A program made the translations under genes and the position numbers. The notes under the pieces are model-generated. The model was given only the letters and a program-made list of their open reading frames with translations. It was not told the origin of the DNA and did no database searches. This document shows, piece after piece, positions 16,455 through 26,538 of a stretch of 64,000 nucleotides of DNA (position 1 is the first letter of the stretch; each line of letters opens with the position of its first letter). This DNA is from an uncultured Bacteroidales bacterium (lineage in GTDB: Bacteria; Bacteroidota; Bacteroidia; Bacteroidales; Paludibacteraceae), in the NCBI GenBank assembly GCA_937885465.1, contig CAKZZM010000154.1:7815-71814 (forward strand), given 5' to 3'.

Positions 16455-19163
16455 ATGAAATATATGATGCACATACTGTTGATTGTTGCAGCCATGGCAA
16501 CGGAGGTGTCAGGGGCGTCGTGGTATGTGCGGACTGATGGTTTGGACGGCAATGACGGCAAGAGTTGGGAGACGGCGCAGTCAACGATACAGTTGGGTAT
16601 TGACAACTGTCGCGTGGGCGATACCTTATACATAGCCGAGGGCGTGTATCATGAGGGCATTGTGTTGAAAGACGGCATCGCCATCATCGGCGGTTGTGCG
16701 GCAGGTGAGTACGGCACCCGCAAATATCCAACGTTCGATAGTGGAGAACGTCTCCGAACGTTCTCAGACGTTCTCCACTCAGGCGGCAGAACTATCTTGG
16801 ATGGTACGGGGTTAGGCACACGGCTTATCAGTTGCGAGCAAGACTGCCATCGTCCGACCTTGGTGCAGGACCTTATATTGCAAAATGCGCGTCATAGTCA
16901 GCGTGGCGGTGGCGCATGGCTACGTGGCAAGGTGACGATGCGACGATGTGTAGTGCGCGGTTGCAGCGGTACGTTGTGCGGCGGCGTGCTGATTAAAGGT
17001 GACCTGCCCGAATCGTCTGCCCTTGGTGCCCGATTAGAAGACTGCCTTGTGCATAACTGCACGGCTACCGGTCATGAGTGGCCGGATGCCGGCGGTGTGG
17101 CGAACTTCGACGGCACACTGGTTCATTGCACGATAGCGAACAACTACGGCGACCGCTATGGCGGCATACACAGCGAGAGTTCGGTGTATGACTGCACGAT
17201 GTGGGGCAATAGGAACGAATACGGTTTTGTAGATCCGACGAATTACGTGTCGGACGAGAGTGAGTCCGGCATGAGCCGTGCTGACGAGGGGTTCGAACAG
17301 CAGTTTTTCGTTTATCCGTGGTTGAGTGAGCAGAATGAGGCAACAGCCGGTCCGCATTTCCGTGACCCCGCCACATTTGCAGGAGTGCCGACGAATAAGG
17401 CAGAGGAAGATATAATGCAGGCGGCAGACTATAGTATAGGTGAGCCTGCGCATCGCATAGAGAAAATGCCGCCTGCCGTTCCCCGTGCCGATAATAGAAA
17501 TAGAAAAACTATCTCGTCCGAGAATTTAGAATATACAGTTCCGTCATATATGTCTTTTTTGGTGGATAGTACTGCGACACTTGTGAGTAAGGAAGCACCT
17601 TATTGTATTGCTGCGCAGATCAATGGAGACCCGCGCAAACGTATGGCGTTCTGCTGGTTTACAAATGAAGGTGTTACGCGGGGAGAGGTGCAGTTGTTAG
17701 CGAAGAAAGATGCTACGGTAGCAGATTTTGAGACGAGTTTTTCAGTGGAGAATGTCTCCGAACGTTCACAAGTGGAGAACGTCTCCGAACGTCTGGCGGT
17801 AGAGACGGTGTTTTCCACCGTCTCTCAAATAGTGGAGAACGCCTCCGAACGTTCACAAGTGGAGAACGCCTCCGTAGCGCAAACGGTACGTAGCGTAAGC
17901 ACTTCGTACTTGGTACCTGCCTCTCCTACTACAACTCCGCCTTTGCACTATGCTATATCTTCGTCAGGCATACTGAATAAGGCAAATATCAGCAAGAATA
18001 CGGCATTCCGCTATGTCAGTCATAAGGCACTTGCCGACGATCTGCAACCCAGTACCGACTATTCGTGGCGATGCGGATATGAAGGACATTTTTCGGAAAT
18101 TTTCCATTTCCGTACTGCTGACAACCGACAAAAAGATTTTTCGTTTGTCTATATGACGGATAGTCATATTCACAATCAGGAGTATATCGATGCAACAAGG
18201 CAGTGTGCGGAAGCGGTAGCGAGAAATGAGAGAGATGCGCGATTTTGCGTCTTCCCTGGTGATTTCGTAGATACCGGTACGGAGAACAACAGTGAGTGGG
18301 AGTGGGAGAGATGGTTCGAAGAAGCAATGAAACCTGTCCTTCGTCAGATGCCGCTTGTGCCGACCGATGGCAACCACGACGATTCACCACTGCTGAACTA
18401 TACGTATCACTTCAATACTGATACGACGTTCAACATGACGACGCAGGTGCGTCCGCAGTTTGCGGGCATCAACTACAGCTTCACGTACGGCGATATGCAG
18501 TTGATCGCCTTCTCCGAGCAGGATTTTTGGCGTGGCGAGTACGATTATTCCGCTCTTACCTCCGAGTATCTCGAGCGCGATTTGGGCGGTTGGATACATC
18601 GGCAGGTGGAAAAGGAGAAAAATGTGAAGTGGAGAGTCGGCTTAGTGCATAAGAATCTCTTCTCGGGTTCGGATCATCAGCGTGATAAGGAAACGCCACT
18701 CTTGCGTGCTACTCTTCTGCCGGTGATGAGAGATTGTCATATCGACCTTTTATTGCAGGGACACGACCACACTTACGAAGTGATAGGACCCGTTGATCCG
18801 GATACTAAGAAACCTATTCTGTCTGCTATCTCGAATCAAGAGACGGTACCTGTTGATGCGGTCAGGAATATAACCGGCAAGAAAGACGGCACATACGATG
18901 TCAGCAGCGGAACGCTTTATTTTATAGGCGCGACTTGTGGCGCGAAGAGATATACGCCGCTCAAGCGCGAAGAGATGGACGCGAGCAAGCATATTCATCA
19001 GGTGGATAATTACTTTGACCTCTTTACCGGAATGTTCGGTCAACCCGGAGCACCTTCTTACACGAGAGTGACGGTGAAAAAAGATTACCTGTTGCTTGAA
19101 TCGTTCAATGTTCTGCCGAATGGCAAGACGGAGCTGTTCAACACCCTGAAGATCGTTAAATAA
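16455..19163 (+). CDS. secreted beta-helix plus metallophosphoesterase (paralogue 1) with in-frame repeats
   Basis: 902 residues with an N-terminal signal peptide. Residues about 20-260 form a parallel beta-helix of the SWYVRTDGLDGNDGKSW type with repeated CxVxNCTA-like turns. A linker and an Fn3-like domain (INGDPRKRMAFCWFTNEG) follow, then a calcineurin-like phosphoesterase with YMTDSHI (about 565), FPGDFVDTG, DGNHDD (about 638) and LQGHDHTYEV (about 769). The metal-binding residues are all present. Substrate unknown; phosphorylated glycans or nucleotides are possible. Two repeat insertions are visible against paralogue 3 (21159): [14 protein letters not shown] at about 96-109, and some 60 residues at about 430-490. 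It ends without the IxRxG motif. Confidence 0.8.
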   Translation: MKYMMHILLIVAAMATEVSGASWYVRTDGLDGNDGKSWETAQSTIQLGIDNCRVGDTLYIAEGVYHEGIVLKDGIAIIGGCAAGEYGTRKYPTFDSGERLRTFSDVLHSGGRTILDGTGLGTRLISCEQDCHRPTLVQDLILQNARHSQRGGGAWLRGKVTMRRCVVRGCSGTLCGGVLIKGDLPESSALGARLEDCLVHNCTATGHEWPDAGGVANFDGTLVHCTIANNYGDRYGGIHSESSVYDCTMWGNRNEYGFVDPTNYVSDESESGMSRADEGFEQQFFVYPWLSEQNEATAGPHFRDPATFAGVPTNKAEEDIMQAADYSIGEPAHRIEKMPPAVPRADNRNRKTISSENLEYTVPSYMSFLVDSTATLVSKEAPYCIAAQINGDPRKRMAFCWFTNEGVTRGEVQLLAKKDATVADFETSFSVENVSERSQVENVSERLAVETVFSTVSQIVENASERSQVENASVAQTVRSVSTSYLVPASPTTTPPLHYAISSSGILNKANISKNTAFRYVSHKALADDLQPSTDYSWRCGYEGHFSEIFHFRTADNRQKDFSFVYMTDSHIHNQEYIDATRQCAEAVARNERDARFCVFPGDFVDTGTENNSEWEWERWFEEAMKPVLRQMPLVPTDGNHDDSPLLNYTYHFNTDTTFNMTTQVRPQFAGINYSFTYGDMQLIAFSEQDFWRGEYDYSALTSEYLERDLGGWIHRQVEKEKNVKWRVGLVHKNLFSGSDHQRDKETPLLRATLLPVMRDCHIDLLLQGHDHTYEVIGPVDPDTKKPILSAISNQETVPVDAVRNITGKKDGTYDVSSGTLYFIGATCGAKRYTPLKREEMDASKHIHQVDNYFDLFTGMFGQPGAPSYTRVTVKKDYLLLESFNVLPNGKTELFNTLKIVK
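16741..16778 (+). repeat. in-frame family A insertion in the beta-helix of paralogue 1
   Basis: A full core (16741-16763) plus the half-unit TCAGACGTTCTCCAC. It is read in the frame giving [14 protein letters not shown]. Paralogue 3 has ETIIDG where this gene has the insertion followed by TILDG. Confidence 0.85.
17745..17930 (+). repeat. large in-frame A-A-C-A-A-I-H cluster in paralogue 1
   Basis: Family A at 17745, 17772, 17832 and a cut copy at 17859-17874. Family C at 17799-17828. Then GCGTAAGCACTTCGTACTT of families I/H to about 17925. All are in one open frame ([28 protein letters not shown]). Paralogues 2 and 3 lack the whole block. Confidence 0.9.
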
Positions 19164-19318
19164 AGTACCAAGTGATAAAGTACCAAGTGACGAAGTACCA
19201 AGTACCGCTTACGCTAAGGAGACGTTCTCCACTGCACTTATATCTCTCGTCTTTATAAAGTCGGCATTTAATGCCGACCAAACGCTAAAAGTCAAGTGGA
19301 GAACGTCTCCGAACGTTC
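19163..19318 (+). repeat. families H, I, A, B and A between paralogues 1 and 2
   Basis: GTACCAAGTGA units at 19166-19210, a part A copy at about 19219-19235, family B at 19236-19278 and a full A core at 19296-19318. The following gene starts 42 bases later. Confidence 0.88.
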
Positions 19319-19360
19319 ACAAGTTAGGAGAAATTCTCCATAATTCAAAACTCAAATACC

Positions 19361-21076
19361 ATGAAAAGAATCTATTACATTCAATTGATTGGCATGGTTG
19401 CCTTGTTTGCAGCATGCAAGCATGACCCTGTTGTTGAGCCGGAAGAGCCTCAGCAGCAGGACACAACTGAGCAGTATGTGCCGAAGGCGGAATGGGAGTT
19501 GGCTGACTCGCTATATACGCCGGCTGACTACACTGTGCCGAGTCATACGATGCTCAAGATTGCCATCAGCGCTTGTGCCGACAATCCGAGCGAGGAAAAC
19601 CTGGCAGTGATGCGCCAAAAGATCGAGGAGTTGGTGCCCAAGACTGAGCCTTACTGCATGGTTGCTACCATCAACGGCGACCCGAAGAGCAGGATGGGGT
19701 TTTGTTGGATGACCAATGACAGTGTTTTCGATGGCGTGGTGCAACTTGTTGCCAAAGAGAATGCTACAGAAGCGGACTTTGAGTCAGGCGTGATAGAAAT
19801 ACCTGCTACGACCAAACGAACCAAAGCCATTACCTATGGTGGCATTTGCTCCTATATTGTCCGTGCTTCAGGCATTCCGAAAAATGAGAAATATCGTTAT
19901 ATCAGCCACAAGGCAATAGCAGAGAACCTGACTCCCGGTTGTGCTTATTCGTGGCGAGTAGGCTACGAAGGCCATTGGAGTAAGATAGCCCAATTCCGTA
20001 CTGAAGATGCAGAGCAAGGTGAATATTCGTTTATCTATATGACTGACAGCCATATTATGAATGCAGAATATATCAGTAAGGCACGCCGTTGTGCCCTTGC
20101 CGCAGCCAAAACTGTACCTGAAGCACGTTTCTGTGTATTTCCCGGCGATTTTGTTGAAGATGGTGAACAGGTTAATAGCGAATGGGAGTGGGAGAGATGG
20201 TTTGAGGAAGCAATGAAACCTGTTATTATGCAAATGCCTATTGTTCCTACTGATGGTAACCACGATCCCAGTCCCAATCTTAATTATACGCACCATTTCA
20301 ATACTGACAATGCTTTTTACAATAGTTGTTTTATCCCGCAGTACGAAGGTGTCGTTTACGATTTTGTATATGGAGACGCATTGTTTCTTGTCTTTTCCAT
20401 GCAGGATTATTGGCGTGTCCAATATAGTTATGCTGACCCGCCCTCATCAATCTATCTAAATAAGATTAGTGATTGGTTCATCAGTCGTACAACAGCCAAT
20501 CCTGACACTAAGTACCGTATCTCTTTGGCACATTTCAATCTGTTCTCAGGGTCAGATCATTCTATAGACAACGATCCTCCGCTCTTCCGTGCATGTATGT
20601 TGCCAACGATGAAGCTTTGTGAGGTTGATTTAGCGTTGCAGGGGCATGATCACACCTACGAGGTTATTGGTCCGGTTAATCCGGATGATTGTACGCCGAT
20701 ACTGGACGCTATCTCTGACCGTGAGGAAGTGCCTGTTGATAAAAATATGAACGCAACGGGTTACAAAGGCGGCACTTTCTGCACCGATGACGGTACGCTC
20801 TATTTTATCGGTGCCACTTGCGGGGCAAAAAAATACTATCCTCACAGCCGTGAGCGGATGGAGGCTGATTATAATAGCGGCAAGCACAATGTGCCGAACT
20901 ACTTTGACCTGTTCACGGGTATGTTCGGTCAGCCGGAGAAACCGAGTTTCACGAAGATCACGGTGAAAGATGATTGCATTGAGTTTAATTCTTATACTGC
21001 AGACAACGATGAGGGCAATGTGACGCTGTTCAACACCATGCGCGTTGTCCGCACTAAACCTCATAGCGTGCCATAA
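19361..21076 (+). CDS. lipoprotein metallophosphoesterase (paralogue 2)
   Basis: 571 residues. The signal peptide has a lipobox (MVALFAAC), so this copy is membrane-tethered, unlike its neighbours. It lacks a beta-helix. A helical stretch (about 55-95) precedes the Fn3-like domain (INGDPKSRMGFCWMTND), then the calcineurin-like domain with YMTDSH (about 225), FPGDFVEDG, DGNHDP (about 298) and LQGHDHTYEV (about 427). It contains no family A insertion, which makes it a clean reference for the insertion points in paralogue 1. It ends NTMRVVRTKPHSVP with no IxRxG motif. Substrate unknown. Confidence 0.83.
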   Translation: MKRIYYIQLIGMVALFAACKHDPVVEPEEPQQQDTTEQYVPKAEWELADSLYTPADYTVPSHTMLKIAISACADNPSEENLAVMRQKIEELVPKTEPYCMVATINGDPKSRMGFCWMTNDSVFDGVVQLVAKENATEADFESGVIEIPATTKRTKAITYGGICSYIVRASGIPKNEKYRYISHKAIAENLTPGCAYSWRVGYEGHWSKIAQFRTEDAEQGEYSFIYMTDSHIMNAEYISKARRCALAAAKTVPEARFCVFPGDFVEDGEQVNSEWEWERWFEEAMKPVIMQMPIVPTDGNHDPSPNLNYTHHFNTDNAFYNSCFIPQYEGVVYDFVYGDALFLVFSMQDYWRVQYSYADPPSSIYLNKISDWFISRTTANPDTKYRISLAHFNLFSGSDHSIDNDPPLFRACMLPTMKLCEVDLALQGHDHTYEVIGPVNPDDCTPILDAISDREEVPVDKNMNATGYKGGTFCTDDGTLYFIGATCGAKKYYPHSRERMEADYNSGKHNVPNYFDLFTGMFGQPEKPSFTKITVKDDCIEFNSYTADNDEGNVTLFNTMRVVRTKPHSVP

Positions 21077-21131
21077 CAAAGTACCAAGTGACGAAGTACG
21101 ATGTACGATACCGTTCGGAGACGTTCTCCAC
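21077..21131 (+). repeat. family H units and a part family A copy
   Basis: GTACCAAGTGACGAAGTAC at 21081-21099, then a slightly shortened reversed A copy (21112-21131) ahead of paralogue 3. Confidence 0.8.
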
Positions 21132-21158
21132 TATTATAATCCTAAATATACATTTATT

Positions 21159-24100
21159 ATGAAAAAACTATTCTTTCTTTTGACGCTGTGCACAGCGGTG
21201 CTGTGTGCTTCTGCGAGCAATAAGTATGTGCGCCCCGACGGCGATGATTCGCTCGATGGCAAATCATGGGCTAACGCCTTTGCTACTATCCAAACGGCAG
21301 TATGGGGCGTACCGGCAGGTGACACCGTTTTTATCGCTGAGGGTACTTATAATCAGCGATTTTCCGTCAGTGATGGTCAGACTATCCTCGGTGGCTATAA
21401 CGCCCAGACGGGGGAGCGCGACATCGAGATGTACGAAACGATAATCGATGGTACTGATATAGGTCAGTATCTGATAGTTAAGTATGATGGTCCCCCTACC
21501 AATCATATTTTGATAGAGGGTCTTACTCTGCAGAATGCTCAGCATGATCAGTGGGGCGGCGGAGCCATCTATCTACGCGATAATATGACGGTTCGTCAGT
21601 GCCATATACGCAACTGCCGTGGTGGAACGGCGGGCGCCATCTTCATCGACCATAATGATGCCGCGACCGTGCAGGCGGTGGTTAGCGGCTGCATAGTGGA
21701 ACTATGCTCAGCCAACGGCTGCGCCGCTATCTACAATAACAACGGCATAGTGGAGAACTGCATAGTACGCGGTTGTAGCGGCAAAGCGGGGGCTATACGC
21801 AACGAGACGGCCGCCGGCATAGTACGCAACTGCGTAGTGCATAACAACACCCTCACCGGCACTTGGCCTAATAGCGCCATCTATAACAAAGGTTTAGTCT
21901 ATAATTGCACCGTAGCCAATAACCACGGCGACCAATATGCGGGCATTCATTCTGAAGGTATGGTGTATAATTCCGTCTTTTGGGGGAATACAAACCCGAC
22001 CGATTTCAGCGATCCTGCTAACTATATCAATGGTAGCAACTCCACGCACAACGTGGCAGACGAAGGTTTCGGCAAGAGTTCTGCATATCTGAGTCTGACT
22101 CTCTCTGCCAATAATACCGATGTGGCGGGTCCTAATTTCCGCAACCCGACGAATTTCGCAGGTGTGCCTGCCGATGATGCGCAGATCACCAGTATGCAGA
22201 ATGCCGATTTCTCGCTCACCGATGCTTCTGTGGCATTGCTTGATAAGGCTGAGGCGGCATCTGCTACCACCACCGACATCACCGGTGTCGCTCGTCCCAA
22301 AGGAACGGGTTACGACATAGGTGCATACGAGTACGATCCCGATGCCGTTACTGTTGCCGTAACAGGTGTTAGTATTCAGCAAGATACCCTCAGAGTGATT
22401 GTCGGTCAGACAGCCACCTTCACCGTTATTATAACACCTGCCGATGCTAATAATAAGCGGGTAAGTTGGGAATGTCAGGATGCTACTGTGGCAACAATAC
22501 AGAATGGCATAGTAACAGGTCTGAGAGAAGATACCACTTTGGTCAGTGTGACCACGCAGGATGGAGCTTTCACTGCCACAGCAGTGTTAGTAGTTCTGCC
22601 CGTTCCGCCCGTTTATTATCCGGTAGAGGTCTTGGCTGCAGATACTCTGTATAAGCAGGCTGACTATACAGTGCCGTCTTATATCCCCTTCCTCATCGCT
22701 AAGGAAGCCGCAAGGATAGATAGTGCTACTGCTGAGGATGTTACTGCTATTGCCGATAAGATAGCAGAGATGAATATTGCTATCGGTAATCTTGTGAACA
22801 AAGAAGAACCATATAATATGGTTGCCAATATCAACGGTGATCCGTCAATGCGTATGGCGTTCTGCTGGTTCACTAACGAAGGTATAACGGATGGAGTGGT
22901 GCAACTTCTTGCAATGGAAAATGCTACGGCAGACGACTTCGAGACGAATAACGGCGTTATAACTATTACCGCAGAGGCGACCACGACTCCTGCGCTCAAT
23001 TATGCCGTTGCCACTTCGGGTATAGCAAAGGCGGCGGGCATTGCCGGTAATACCAAATTCCGCTATGTCAGCCACAAAGCACTTGCCGATAATCTGACAG
23101 CTGGCACAACCTATTCGTGGCGAGTAGGTTATGAAGGGCATTATTCCGATATCGCCCGTTTCCGCACAAAAGATGCAGTGCAGGGCGAATATTCTTTCCT
23201 CTATATGTCGGATAGTCATATTCAGGATGCAGAGTATGTAAATAATGCTAAATGGTGCGCTATGGCAGCAGTGCAGACCGTTCCGGAAGCTCGTTTCTGC
23301 CTCTTCCCCGGCGACTTTGTCGAGACAGGCACCAAGTCGAACTCCGAGTGGGAGTGGGAGAGATGGTTCGAGGAATCGATACGACCGGTGATAATGCAGA
23401 TGCCTATCGTGCCAACTGATGGTAATCACGATGATAGCGAGAATCTTAATTACGACTATCACTTCAATACCGACTGGGGATTCTACTCAATGGTGCAGTC
23501 GCACAAACCGCAGTTCCACGGCATAACCTATTCGTTTGTCTATGGAGATGTCCTCTTTCTTGTTTATTCGTTGCAAGATTGGTGGCGAGCAAGCGGCAGT
23601 AGTGCCGAAGGCAGGTTGTCATCGTATCTCTCAAATGATGTGAAAAACTGGTTTAATGAGCAGATTGCGGCGCATCCGAACACCAAATATCGCGTGACAC
23701 TTGCTCATAAAAATATCTTCTCCGGTTCAGGACATTCAACCGATGATGAGATACCGATGTTCCGTGATATTATGTTGCCTATTTTGAAAGATTGTCAGAT
23801 CGACCTTGCTATTCAGGGGCATGACCACTGCTATGAGGTTATAGGTCCGGTTAATCCTGATACCCGCACATTAGTGGAAGGGGCTGTGGAAGATGTAGAG
23901 ACGGTTGCCGTCAATACCAATACGAATATGACCGGCAAGCAAGGCGGCACTTTCACCACCGATGACGGTACGCTGTATTTCATTGGAGCAACTTGCGGGC
24001 GTAAGCGTTACTACCCGTATAGCCGTGCTAAGATGGAGGAGAAATATACTACCGACCCGTCTGTTCTTTATGATGATAACCACCACGATGTAGAGAATTA

Positions 24101-24395
24101 TTTTGACCTCTTCACAGGCATGTTTGGTCAACCGGGTGCTCCTTCATTCACTAAGTTTACTGTTAAGAGCGACTGCCTTGAGGTTAATTCCTATACAGCC
24201 GACTCGAACGGCAATGCTACTCTTATCAATACAATGCGAGTGAAGCGTAACACTGCCCACACCGTTCCCTCTGGCTACGAAGACGTGCAGCAGCAGCGCA
24301 CCATCCGCGACGGCGAGAAGTTCATCCGCGGTGGTCAAATGCTGATTCGCAAGGATGGCAAGACCTACAATGTGCTGGGTGAGGTGGTAGAGTAA
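21159..24395 (+). CDS. secreted beta-helix plus metallophosphoesterase (paralogue 3) with C-terminal motif
   Basis: 1078 residues from ATG 21159, chosen because MKKLFFLLTLCTAVLCASAS is a signal peptide; the longer frame from 21045 reads back into the previous gene and a repeat. Order: beta-helix (about 20-390, KYVRPDGDDSLDGKSW onward), a Big_2-like domain (VSIQQDTLRVIVGQTATFTV, about 405-485), a helical linker, Fn3-like domain (INGDPSMRMAFCWFTNEG), and calcineurin-like phosphoesterase with YMSDSH (about 681), FPGDFVETG, DGNHDD (about 755) and IQGHDHCYEV (about 886). The C-terminus carries GGQMLIRKDGKTYNVLGEVV, the shared motif. The stop codon is followed directly by a reversed family A repeat. 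Confidence 0.83.
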   Translation: MKKLFFLLTLCTAVLCASASNKYVRPDGDDSLDGKSWANAFATIQTAVWGVPAGDTVFIAEGTYNQRFSVSDGQTILGGYNAQTGERDIEMYETIIDGTDIGQYLIVKYDGPPTNHILIEGLTLQNAQHDQWGGGAIYLRDNMTVRQCHIRNCRGGTAGAIFIDHNDAATVQAVVSGCIVELCSANGCAAIYNNNGIVENCIVRGCSGKAGAIRNETAAGIVRNCVVHNNTLTGTWPNSAIYNKGLVYNCTVANNHGDQYAGIHSEGMVYNSVFWGNTNPTDFSDPANYINGSNSTHNVADEGFGKSSAYLSLTLSANNTDVAGPNFRNPTNFAGVPADDAQITSMQNADFSLTDASVALLDKAEAASATTTDITGVARPKGTGYDIGAYEYDPDAVTVAVTGVSIQQDTLRVIVGQTATFTVIITPADANNKRVSWECQDATVATIQNGIVTGLREDTTLVSVTTQDGAFTATAVLVVLPVPPVYYPVEVLAADTLYKQADYTVPSYIPFLIAKEAARIDSATAEDVTAIADKIAEMNIAIGNLVNKEEPYNMVANINGDPSMRMAFCWFTNEGITDGVVQLLAMENATADDFETNNGVITITAEATTTPALNYAVATSGIAKAAGIAGNTKFRYVSHKALADNLTAGTTYSWRVGYEGHYSDIARFRTKDAVQGEYSFLYMSDSHIQDAEYVNNAKWCAMAAVQTVPEARFCLFPGDFVETGTKSNSEWEWERWFEESIRPVIMQMPIVPTDGNHDDSENLNYDYHFNTDWGFYSMVQSHKPQFHGITYSFVYGDVLFLVYSLQDWWRASGSSAEGRLSSYLSNDVKNWFNEQIAAHPNTKYRVTLAHKNIFSGSGHSTDDEIPMFRDIMLPILKDCQIDLAIQGHDHCYEVIGPVNPDTRTLVEGAVEDVETVAVNTNTNMTGKQGGTFTTDDGTLYFIGATCGRKRYYPYSRAKMEEKYTTDPSVLYDDNHHDVENYFDLFTGMFGQPGAPSFTKFTVKSDCLEVNSYTADSNGNATLINTMRVKRNTAHTVPSGYEDVQQQRTIRDGEKFIRGGQMLIRKDGKTYNVLGEVVE

Positions 24396-24418
24396 GAACG
24401 TTCGGAGACGTTCTCCAC
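24396..24418 (-). repeat. family A copy abutting a stop codon
   Basis: A perfect reversed core that begins at the base after the TAA of paralogue 3. Confidence 0.9.
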
Positions 24419-24470
24419 TGGTAGGAAAAAAATACAATTAACCATATTTATTAACTAAAATTCTAATAGT

Positions 24471-26378
24471 ATGAAAAAGATTTTTTCATTTCTTGCTGTC
24501 ATTCTGATGGCAATGGCAGTGAATGCTGAGGTGATTCAGATTACCCCCACCTCACCTCATTCATCCAATAACCTGCGCCAAGCAATCGCTGCAGCGGCCA
24601 CCGGTGATATTGTTGAAATGGCTGCCGGTACGTATGAAGAGTCGGGTGACTACCTCGCTTTTACAGGAAAAGAAGTAATAGTTCGTGCCGCAGAAGGTGC
24701 AGAGGTAATTATCAAGCCGGTGTGCCCTGTACGTTTGAAATCAGGAGCTAAGGCTGAATTTATCAACGTCAAATTTGACTGTAGTACTGTAGGCTCTTAT
24801 GATTACGTAATTGTACCAGCTGATGACACAGATAATAAACGCGTTGTCCTTACAGGTTGTGAGTTCTATGGTTGGGATAAAAATAAAGCCATGATAGAGG
24901 CTACGTCCTCCAGAAGATTAGATGCTATCACAATTGAAAATTGCTATTTCCACAACTGCATGAAGAGTGTTGTTTTCGTAGAAAACACCGGCTCCATTGA
25001 TTTAAGCATTACCAATACAACTTTTGCCAATATCTCGACAGATGCATCGGCTTTCTATGCAGGTGTAATTGACTCTCGCGCCACTTCCGGTTCGTTTCTT
25101 GTTGACCATTGCACATTCTACAATGTTCAAGTAATGAATACGGATTATGCTGCTGTTGGTAAGGTAAAACTTACGTCAGGTGCAGTAGTATCCAATTGTA
25201 TCTTTGCAATGCCGGAGAGCACATCCGGTGTTCGTACCATTCGTGATGCCGTTGCTGCTAATAACTGTATGGTTTTCAATTATGCAAGCGATTCCAATCT
25301 TGGTATGCAGAGTGCAGTAACAAAAACCAATTGCGTTGTGGCTGATCCGCTCTTTGTTGATGCGGATAATGGTGATTACACTCTCGGCGAGGAGTCACCT
25401 GCGTTGGGTGCCGGAACGGATGAAAGCAACCTTGGTGATCCGCGTTGGTGGCCGGCTGATGAGACTCCCGAGCCTGCTAAGGAGTATGTTGGTGTTTACA
25501 ATTGGTCCACAGGTGATGATGCTATCGGTGTAACTGCTTTGGGGGCAACCGGCGTGGATATATCTACTGTGAAGATTCATAACAATACTGATTCAAAGGA
25601 TGCCATCAAGTTTTCATCTTCGTATGCTTATGCAGGTGGCAAGTATCTTGTTATCAAACCTGAAGAAGGCAAATTCTTGGAGGGTGACGAAGTTTATTTC
25701 TCTGCCGTTATCAGCAATGATGCAACCGATGGCTCGAAATATGCTCAAGTTGATATCTATGCAGCGGACGGTAGTACCCGTCTCTTCCGTAGCGATACTG
25801 TAGTAAATGGAAAAATGAGTTCAGATGAGCCTGTTATTGAAAACTTCGTTCTGTCAGCGGAGCAAGATTCGATATTAGTAGGTCGTTATGGTAACACCAA
25901 TATGTTCGTACTCAGCCTGACCGTTGTTCGTCCGGTAAGTGAGACTCCCGAGCCTGAACATATCTATTCAGTAGCCGGTAGTGAGGCATTGCTTGGCACG
26001 AATTGGAATGAGGCGGAAGGCAATGAGATGGTTAAGCAGGACGATGGCACATATCAGCTCGTGCTATCAGATGTTGAACTGGTAGTTGGCAACTACGAGT
26101 ATAAAGTGGTAATTGATCATATATTGAACAACGGCGAGGCAGAAAGTAACTCTGTACTTGAGATCACCACAGCCGGTCGCTACAATGTTACGTTCACTTA
26201 CGATCCTTCCGTTCCTACAACAAGCGCAGAGGCTGAACTCATTGAGGAAATAATTGTTCTGCCAACAGCCATCGACAACGCAGGTGCAGCTGTTAAGGCA
26301 CAGAAAGTGGTGATTGACGGTCAGTTGCTGATTATTCGTGGTGGTAAGATCTTCAACGCACAAGGGCAACTGCAATAA
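24471..26378 (+). CDS. secreted beta-helix protein with C-terminal motif
   Basis: 635 residues with signal peptide MKKIFSFLAVILMAMAVNA. Residues about 30-310 are a parallel beta-helix (ITIENCYFHNCMKSVVF, SNCIFAMPES and similar turns) ending in NGDYTLGEESPALGAG, common in polysaccharide-lyase-like and adhesin helices. A beta-sandwich (about 345-480) follows, then a starch-binding-like domain (YSVAGSEALLGTNWNEAEGN, about 500-580). The tail VVIDGQLLIIRGGKIFNAQG is the shared C-terminal motif, preceded by TAIDN. No catalytic residues were recognised, so it may bind rather than cut glycan. Confidence 0.78.
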   Translation: MKKIFSFLAVILMAMAVNAEVIQITPTSPHSSNNLRQAIAAAATGDIVEMAAGTYEESGDYLAFTGKEVIVRAAEGAEVIIKPVCPVRLKSGAKAEFINVKFDCSTVGSYDYVIVPADDTDNKRVVLTGCEFYGWDKNKAMIEATSSRRLDAITIENCYFHNCMKSVVFVENTGSIDLSITNTTFANISTDASAFYAGVIDSRATSGSFLVDHCTFYNVQVMNTDYAAVGKVKLTSGAVVSNCIFAMPESTSGVRTIRDAVAANNCMVFNYASDSNLGMQSAVTKTNCVVADPLFVDADNGDYTLGEESPALGAGTDESNLGDPRWWPADETPEPAKEYVGVYNWSTGDDAIGVTALGATGVDISTVKIHNNTDSKDAIKFSSSYAYAGGKYLVIKPEEGKFLEGDEVYFSAVISNDATDGSKYAQVDIYAADGSTRLFRSDTVVNGKMSSDEPVIENFVLSAEQDSILVGRYGNTNMFVLSLTVVRPVSETPEPEHIYSVAGSEALLGTNWNEAEGNEMVKQDDGTYQLVLSDVELVVGNYEYKVVIDHILNNGEAESNSVLEITTAGRYNVTFTYDPSVPTTSAEAELIEEIIVLPTAIDNAGAAVKAQKVVIDGQLLIIRGGKIFNAQGQLQ

Positions 26379-26387
26379 GCAGACTTA

Positions 26388-26503
26388 GTGGAGAACGTCT
26401 CCGAACGTTCGTAGAGACATCCAGGGAGGGTGTCTCTCAATAGTGGAGAACGTCTCCGAACATTCAGATGTCAAAAGTCTGAACATTTGGAGACGTTCTC
26501 CAC
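26388..26503 (+). repeat. A-C-A-A repeat cluster
   Basis: Family A at 26388-26410 and 26443-26465, a diverged family C at 26411-26440 (GAGACATCC..GGGTGTCTC), and a reversed A copy at 26481-26503. Confidence 0.88.
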
Positions 26504-26538
26504 TCGTATATTTTTGTTGTATTTTTTGCAACAATATA

